From contig JAEPNO010000011.1 of NCBI GenBank assembly GCA_017643365.1, forward strand, positions 1-64,000: 64,000 bases of DNA. The letters are read 5' to 3'. The notes under the pieces were generated by a model. It saw nothing but the letters and a program-made list of their open reading frames with translations. It did not search any database and was not told where the DNA came from. Source of the DNA: Balneolaceae bacterium (GTDB lineage: Bacteria; Bacteroidota; Rhodothermia; Balneolales; Balneolaceae). Made by a program: the position numbers and the translations under genes. Positions 59,353 through 64,000 of the stretch are shown here, one piece after another. Position 1 is the stretch's first letter. Every line of letters begins with the position of its first letter.

Positions 59353-60042
59353 TCATCGAAATTTATCCAAATTCCACGTTGACGGGTTGTTTTGAATGTA
59401 TTCTGTGATATTATTGAACGCGGTTTGATTGCGAATGATATGTTCATAATAATTCGGTTGCCAAATTCGAGAACCGGGTGTTTTTCGATGCAAATTTATC
59501 TGTTTCGATACGTTCATTTTGTACCACCCAATCACCATGGGTATGATCATCTTTCTGCGATGTTTTCTGTTTGTTTCAATATCGGGATTGTGATCACGTA
59601 GGGTCAATTCATGAATTGACCCTACGTGGTTCGAAATTTTATTATTTCCGATTATCGGGGATGATTCACGATTTGTTGGAAGGGATGATTCGTGAATCAT
59701 CCGTACGGGTTTCGAAATTTTATTATTTCCATTTATCGGGGATGATTCGTGAATCATCCGTACGGGGTTCGAATTCGAAATAATTTCAATAATCCCGTGT
59801 ATATGATTCGGCATTACCACAAATGCACGTGTTCGACAACGTGGAAAACGCACATCAATCTTTTCACAATATTGATGTGCAATGCTACCATTTCGGTTCA
59901 AAATCATGTCGCCATTTTCAATCCTACCCAAAAGGTGTTCGCGTTGATGCGTACAAATGGTAATGAAATAGAATCCTGATATAGAATCCTGATATAGAAT
60001 CCTGATATAGAATCCTGATATAGAATGGTCATAGGATTGCAT
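59353..60042 (-). CDS. REP-associated tyrosine transposase (RAYT, IS200/IS605-like Y1)
   Basis: 229 residues. Y1 transposase fold: FYFITICTHQREHLLGRIENG, then the HUH motif AFVVMPNHIHGIIEI (His80, His82), and the catalytic Tyr region IWQPNYYEHIIRNQTAFNNITEYIQNNPSTW (Tyr198 or Tyr199). RAYTs are thought to cut and spread REP hairpins. Residues about 92-150 are an insert made of translated REP repeats (VRMIHESSP...GNNKIS units), and the N-terminus carries a 13-residue duplication from a 13-bp tandem array. The catalytic parts flank the insert and look intact, so activity is possible. Confidence 0.88.
   Translation of the reverse strand: MQSYDHSISGFYIRILYQDSISGFYFITICTHQREHLLGRIENGDMILNRNGSIAHQYCEKIDVRFPRCRTRAFVVMPNHIHGIIEIISNSNPVRMIHESSPINGNNKISKPVRMIHESSLPTNRESSPIIGNNKISNHVGSIHELTLRDHNPDIETNRKHRRKMIIPMVIGWYKMNVSKQINLHRKTPGSRIWQPNYYEHIIRNQTAFNNITEYIQNNPSTWNLDKFR
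59595..59759. repeat. REP palindromes inside the RAYT gene
   Basis: A perfect 34-bp palindrome at 59595-59628 (half CACGTAGGGTCAATTCA) and two copies of GGATGATTCGTGAATCATCC at 59683-59702 and 59740-59759, plus a partial copy at about 59659. The two full copies are 57 bases (19 codons) apart. Confidence 0.8.
59968..60026 (+). repeat. 13-bp tandem repeat (ATAGAATCCTGAT)x4.5
   Basis: Four perfect units from 59968 to 60019 and a partial fifth, at the 5' end of the RAYT gene. Three units equal 39 bases, so the expansion keeps the frame and duplicates SISGFY with IRILYQD between the copies. Confidence 0.85.
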
Positions 60043-60152
60043 TTATAGTGATGCATCAATAACTCACTTCGTGATTCCATGTATTGTTAGGTCTAACTCA
60101 ATGGCATTCCTTACGAAACGTTCAAAATCTTAAACTAATCTCTTTGTTATAA

Positions 60153-61391
60153 CTAATTTCTACCGTCATATCTAAATGTTGCGTACTCTGAACTATAGGT
60201 TCTGATTCGAAAATGTTCAACATATAAAAGTGATATATCGTCAATAATATATGTATTTATTTCAGGACCTAACTCAGCAATAGTGCTATAGCTACCGTAA
60301 TCTCCATTTCTTCTTTGCAAAATATATTTAAATGTCATTGTTGAAGAATTAGAATCTTCCCAACTAATTCTTATAGTTTGATCAGATAATTCTTCTATAC
60401 GAATATTTTTCGGAGGTGAAGAACCAGGATCTTCAGTAATTATTGATGACATTGCACTTTCTAATCCATCATGTTTAGCAGTTAGGCTAAACTCATAATA
60501 TGTATTAGTTGTTGAGTTGATTTGAAATGTGCCATCATCTTCGTTTAGTGTGTCAGCAAATGTCCATTGTCCAAATGAATCGCTACAATATCTTTTGCTT
60601 CTTTGATAGACTAGAATTTTGTCGTTGAATGTAGAAATATCTTCATATTCTATTTTACCAATTGCTTCATTTTCAAAAGTTAATGAATGAAAAAGAGGTG
60701 TATTATAGAAAATTCTTTTTGTTTTGCTTGAATTTAATAATTGTGACTCATTTTGGTGATTTATCATATAGGATGACACCATTACATGAGTGGAGTAATC
60801 TTCTTCTTGATTTATAAATTGGTATTCTTCAATTGCTCGATTTAATGTGTCTAATATTTCAATCTCATTATTTTGATAGAATCTAGATATGATTATGAAA
60901 TCAGATATAACTAAGGAATTATTCCATTTAATAGAGAATAAATTCTCAATTCTATCAAAGGACAATTCTTCGATACCACCAGTGAAGTTAATGAGTTTAT
61001 TTTTGCTATTTAATGAGTCATAATTTGAGTTATGTTCACTTCTAGCTGCTAAGTAATAAGTCGTTGTTTTATCGATCTCGCCAGTTTGATCAATATAACC
61101 AGTTACATTCTTATCTAATTCTGCAAGTAACTGTTTATTCTTATTATCACCTAAGCTTTTCCAAATAAGATAGCCAGTCTCAAAATCACTTATATCATTC
61201 CAACCAAGGTGAACCGTTTTATTAGATTTTAAACTCAAAGAAAATCGACCAGTTTTAGGCGAAAAATTTTTTACTTCCGGATCATTCTTATTATCCCTAT
61301 TGAACTCTGGTTCCGTGCCACAACCATTTACAAAAAGTATAATCAATCCAAAAATAGATAGTGTTTTAAAAATTGAATCTAACCGTTGCAT
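60153..61391 (-). CDS. Lipoprotein with fibronectin type III-like domains
   Basis: About 412 residues. Lipoprotein signal LSIFGLIILFVNGCG with modified Cys near 24. At least two FN3-like units are readable: VHLGWNDISDFETGYLIWKSLGDN ... GYIDQTGEIDKTTTYYLAARSEH, and ENIRIEELSDQ-like IRISWEDSNSSTMTFKYILQRRNGDYGSY ... LLYVEHFRIRTYS. It is surface or periplasmic and probably a binding protein. It overlaps the 3' end of the upstream gene by 26 bases, so translation is coupled. Confidence 0.8.
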   Translation of the reverse strand: MQRLDSIFKTLSIFGLIILFVNGCGTEPEFNRDNKNDPEVKNFSPKTGRFSLSLKSNKTVHLGWNDISDFETGYLIWKSLGDNKNKQLLAELDKNVTGYIDQTGEIDKTTTYYLAARSEHNSNYDSLNSKNKLINFTGGIEELSFDRIENLFSIKWNNSLVISDFIIISRFYQNNEIEILDTLNRAIEEYQFINQEEDYSTHVMVSSYMINHQNESQLLNSSKTKRIFYNTPLFHSLTFENEAIGKIEYEDISTFNDKILVYQRSKRYCSDSFGQWTFADTLNEDDGTFQINSTTNTYYEFSLTAKHDGLESAMSSIITEDPGSSPPKNIRIEELSDQTIRISWEDSNSSTMTFKYILQRRNGDYGSYSTIAELGPEINTYIIDDISLLYVEHFRIRTYSSEYATFRYDGRN

Positions 61392-62337
61392 CACCCTCTA
61401 CTTCAAATTCGATGTTAAAATTGTTAGTTCGGTAACCACCTTTGGGTTTTGACCAAAATGCATCAAAAATGTTTAATGCATATAACCCAATGCTTGTACC
61501 TAATAATAGATTCTTCCTGGAATCTAAATCTTTGATTTCGCTTTGTAATGCTTCTATTTGATTGCCTAGCTCCAGTGCAGTTTGTTCATTACTAGTTGCA
61601 TTGTATTGTTCCACTAATACCTTGAAACGATCTTTTTCCAATGAATAGTAATCCGTTGCATCAAAATAAAGATTGATAGCTAGTATATTACTGACTAAAA
61701 AAGCGGCCCCCTTTAAATACTGCCTTTTATAGGCTTGGCTCAAACCAGGTATAGTAGATAAAATTTGTGCAGTTGTTTTTTGTGGTTTTCGATAATGTTC
61801 AAATACTGAAAAAAGCGTTGATTTACTTACCTCAATTTCTTTACTCCCAAAATTCGGATTTACAAAGCGAATGGTATTCCTCAATGGTTGTAAATCAACG
61901 ATTGCTGCTCCAGTACCTAAAAACGTATCGTTTTGGTAAATCTTAGTATTCGAATCTGACACAATTAACGCGTCTTTATTCAAAAGAGGTTTGATTGTCG
62001 GGTTTTCATGAAGCTTATCGGCCGGAACTTTATTCGATGTCGAAAATTGACTATAAAACGTTACCGTTTTTCCATTGGCTATAAATAAATCTCTGGCTGG
62101 AAAGTAATCGAATTGGGTTGCTAATTGCACTAAGTGATTACCCGGGTTCACCTCAATTACAGCTTGGTTAGCTATCATTTTTGCATTGGCAAAATCTAAA
62201 TCAAGAACCAATAAGGCTGAGTCTACATTGAAACTGAATTTTATAAACGCCTGTTTATTTTCGGTTGATTGAGCAAAACAGACTACTGAAAAAGTAGCTC
62301 AGAAAATCAGCGATAAAAACGGAATTTTAAAACTCAT
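61366..62337 (-). pseudogene. Exported PEGA-like protein with a TGA in its signal peptide
   Basis: The frame from the ATG at 62337 reads MSFKIPFLSLIF, a TGA at 62299-62301 (codon 13), then ATFSVVCFAQSTENKQAF and continues to 61366, 323 codons in all. The two sides make one normal signal peptide. The mature part has a beta-rich PEGA-like region, GTGAAIVDLQPLRNTIRFV, helices (IPGLSQAYKRQYLKGAAFLVSNILAINLYF and a long coiled-coil stretch), a helix LLLGTSIGLYALNIFDAFW and a beta tail. Without the first 13 codons a TTG at 62211 could start a cytoplasmic, probably useless, product. Confidence 0.72.
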
Positions 62338-63325
62338 GGGTAAGTACCAATGTTGGGTAAAGAGTGCCTTCAAAACCGGTTGAAACCAGACTTGTTTTAA
62401 CTTTTGTGCGATAATATCGAGTGGTTCCAATATTCATACTATCCCAAACGGTAAACCCGTAAACAAGCGCAATGCCGGCACTATATAAGAGGGCGCTTTT
62501 TCGAGCATCCAGCATGATGTCACGTTGTGCATCGGCGTTTTCGCGATACTCAATGGCTTGCAAGGTATTTTCTGTATCGTTATACCTCGATTCCCAGTTT
62601 TCGAAACTCGATTTAGCGTTGCCGAAAGTTTCAATTTCATTGATGAGTGGCGAGGTTAAAATTGCCAAGGCTGAAATGGTTAGTACACTTTTAAATTTCT
62701 TTCGATGATGCCAATAACCTGCACCGGGAATAAAATAAAAACCCTTGTTTTTAGGATGAATTTCGGCCATTTCATAACTAAACTCAGTAAATGTACCCGG
62801 ACTGATCATTACATCTTTGCCTTGCCATTTTTTGCCTTTACCAATTTCAATTTCATACATACCCGGTGCTAACAATGTATCAGCGTAATTTGTTGGAATT
62901 AATTCGCCATTAATTCTGAACATATTATCTGCAGTACCTCTTAATTGAAGATTATTCTGATACAAGATTGCATTATAAGAGCTTCTATACTGATCTCGAT
63001 TACGGAAACTAAAGGTAATTCCGGTTTGCACGGTGTCGCCAGGCAGAATTGTTACCCGTGTGCGCCAATCGTTTATAGTGTTCCAAACTAAACGGATAGA
63101 ATAGCTACCGGTTGGTAATAGTATCGCTTCATTATTTTCTAGCTTATATGGATTGTAAAAATCCTCATCCACTACCACGTAAAACTCATCGAGGTTGGTG
63201 TTGATTTGAACCCAGCCAGAATCAGCAACAGAATCGCCTGATTGAGCATTTGCCACGTCTCCTGATAGAAAACAGATCAAGAGGATAGCGTGAAGATGAA
63301 GAAGCGTTTTCTTGAAATTAGTCAT
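62327..63325 (-). CDS. Exported PEGA-like protein, function unknown
   Basis: 332 residues from the ATG at 63325 (signal peptide MTNFKKTLLHLHAILLICFLSGDVANAQ). The frame upstream of it overlaps the previous gene. The region about 40-190 has short beta repeats of PEGA type (FYVVVDEDFYNPYKL.NNEAILLPTGSYSIRLVW, MFRINGELIPTNYADTLLAPGMYEIEIG). Two hydrophobic segments near the end (VLTISALAILTSPLI, ALLYSAGIALVYGFTVWDSM) flank a charged helix. The layout parallels the next gene (beta domain, helix, coiled coil, helix, beta tail), so the two are probably distant paralogues. Confidence 0.75.
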   Translation of the reverse strand: MTNFKKTLLHLHAILLICFLSGDVANAQSGDSVADSGWVQINTNLDEFYVVVDEDFYNPYKLENNEAILLPTGSYSIRLVWNTINDWRTRVTILPGDTVQTGITFSFRNRDQYRSSYNAILYQNNLQLRGTADNMFRINGELIPTNYADTLLAPGMYEIEIGKGKKWQGKDVMISPGTFTEFSYEMAEIHPKNKGFYFIPGAGYWHHRKKFKSVLTISALAILTSPLINEIETFGNAKSSFENWESRYNDTENTLQAIEYRENADAQRDIMLDARKSALLYSAGIALVYGFTVWDSMNIGTTRYYRTKVKTSLVSTGFEGTLYPTLVLTHEF

Positions 63326-64000
63326 TAGTAAGTACCCAGTCGTTGCCGTTAAATGTGACGGTAATAGTTTCTGTAAACACAATAGGTTCGCCGAAACTGA
63401 TAAACCCAATCTTGTAAGAATAATCGTTGTCTACATCTTGATATCGATGAGTAATACTATTCATCGAAGAATCCAGCCAATCCACTTGTTTAAAGTCATT
63501 TTGAGATGATTTTTGTAGATATAGAATGGCATAATCGAAGCAAGGTATCGACTCAAAGCTAAGAATATGATCCCAAGTTAGTCCTATTTTTTGCGAAGAG
63601 AATTCGAAAGTGGATGGGGCTGAGTGTGGGTTGGGATCATCCTTACATGCGCTTAAGATATTAGATTCTGTATCCCAGCTTTCCGAAATTTCTCCTGTCT
63701 CGCTTTTAATTTCAAATCGGAAGATTCCATCAATATCATAACCGGAGGTATAAATAAAATTAGGAATATAGCCTGAGCCATAATCTAATGACACCGATCC
63801 GAAATTATTAAAATTAACAGAATCAGGAGCATAAGACAGTTTTAGAGAGGCTTCGCTTAAGAAATTATGGTCCCAGTAAATCCAAAAGGCACCTTCTCTG
63901 TTTACAAATCGAATATTGGAAACTTCCTGTTTATAACTGATGCGAGTAGTATCAGAATAAATGCGATAGTATATGTTATTGTTCAATGTTTGTGAAACAA
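63318..64000 (-). CDS. FN3-like exported protein, 5' end outside the window
   Basis: At least 227 codons, open to the right edge. The visible part has fibronectin-type strands (GAFWIYWDHNFLSEASLKLSYAPDSVNF, and IGLTWDHILSFESIPCFDYAILYLQKSSQ ... YSYKIGFISFGEPIVF). It resembles the lipoprotein at 60153 in style (Asp, Ser, Tyr-rich, FN3-like). The TTG at 63986 is not likely the true start because the frame stays open upstream. The 3' end overlaps the next gene by 8 bases, so this is the upstream member of a four-gene operon. Confidence 0.72.
   Translation of the reverse strand, partial: VSQTLNNNIYYRIYSDTTRISYKQEVSNIRFVNREGAFWIYWDHNFLSEASLKLSYAPDSVNFNNFGSVSLDYGSGYIPNFIYTSGYDIDGIFRFEIKSETGEISESWDTESNILSACKDDPNPHSAPSTFEFSSQKIGLTWDHILSFESIPCFDYAILYLQKSSQNDFKQVDWLDSSMNSITHRYQDVDNDYSYKIGFISFGEPIVFTETITVTFNGNDWVLTND

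Noticed and set aside
59239-60026. CRISPR array
   Set aside because: The repeats are palindromes and 13-bp or 57-bp tandem units without unique spacers of constant size, and there are no cas genes.
35741-62301. TGA recoded as tryptophan (or selenocysteine)
   Set aside because: TGA ends many intact genes here (purB, gatB, luxC and others), and one of the broken genes has TAG instead. No SECIS-like hairpin was found after the TGA codons.
1-64000. tRNA or rRNA genes
   Set aside because: No cloverleaf with a T-arm (GGTTCGA-type) in an intergenic gap was found, and all larger gaps were read on both strands.

Overview
The window looks like a chromosomal segment of a Balneolota/Rhodothermota-type bacterium of the Bacteroidota-Rhodothermota superphylum. 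This is inferred from several things. Four gene products end in the C-terminal type IX secretion (T9SS) sorting domain with the HQNYPNPFNPS core. Most genes lack Shine-Dalgarno sequences, and a few starts have TAnnTTTG-type -7 promoter boxes. GldE sits next to Ssb, the menaquinone genes menA-menC-menE are clustered, and glutamine synthetase is the eukaryote-like GSII form. Base composition is moderately AT-rich and uniform. No rRNA, tRNA, CRISPR or prophage was seen.

Layout. 0-6.7 kb: the end of a T9SS protein that seems frameshifted, a DinB-like secreted protein, and a minus-strand operon DUF1800 - DUF1501 (Tat signal plus T9SS tail) - two tandem WG-repeat lipoproteins. 6.8-12.9 kb: three tandem DUF3857/transglutaminase-like exported proteins, two with lost catalytic residues, and the tail of a deleted fourth copy. 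13-19 kb: ssb, gldE, murB, a membrane protein and an M48 lipoprotein protease. 19-31 kb: a TorF-like porin with the ammonium transporter, purB, small membrane proteins, a sterol-desaturase-like protein, menE-menC-menA and glnA. 31-39 kb: a T9SS protein, csaA, a TPR lipoprotein, an ABC permease, then two adjacent glycosyltransferase genes that each carry one in-frame stop codon. 39-46 kb: an RRM protein, a GH2 glycosidase, purE, purK, a four-helix-bundle (IVS/S23-type) gene in a repeat-flanked cassette, prfA and a PIN-type toxin-antitoxin pair. 46-58 kb: pckA, a rhodanese lipoprotein, a T9SS protein, gatB, a TlpA-like lipoprotein, tpiA, purD (with a palindromic repeat inserted in frame), an NHL propeller protein and a LuxE/LuxC-type acyl reductase pair. 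58-60 kb: a mobile-looking area with vapBC, a duplicated luxC 3' end and a RAYT (REP-associated tyrosine transposase) whose own coding sequence contains REP palindromes. 60-64 kb: a minus-strand cluster of exported FN3/PEGA-like proteins, one with a stop codon in its signal peptide.

Themes. (1) A shared AAAGCGCTTT palindrome lies upstream of amt, glnA and pckA, which suggests one regulator linking nitrogen assimilation with gluconeogenesis. (2) Several kinds of palindromic repeat (REP-like, purD insert, luxC-flanking, RAYT-associated) interrupt or rewrite genes. (3) Three genes carry single in-frame stops and one a likely frameshift, which means recent gene decay or consensus errors in an assembly. 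(4) Many products are exported (T9SS, lipoprotein, Tat), as expected for a surface-active heterotroph.
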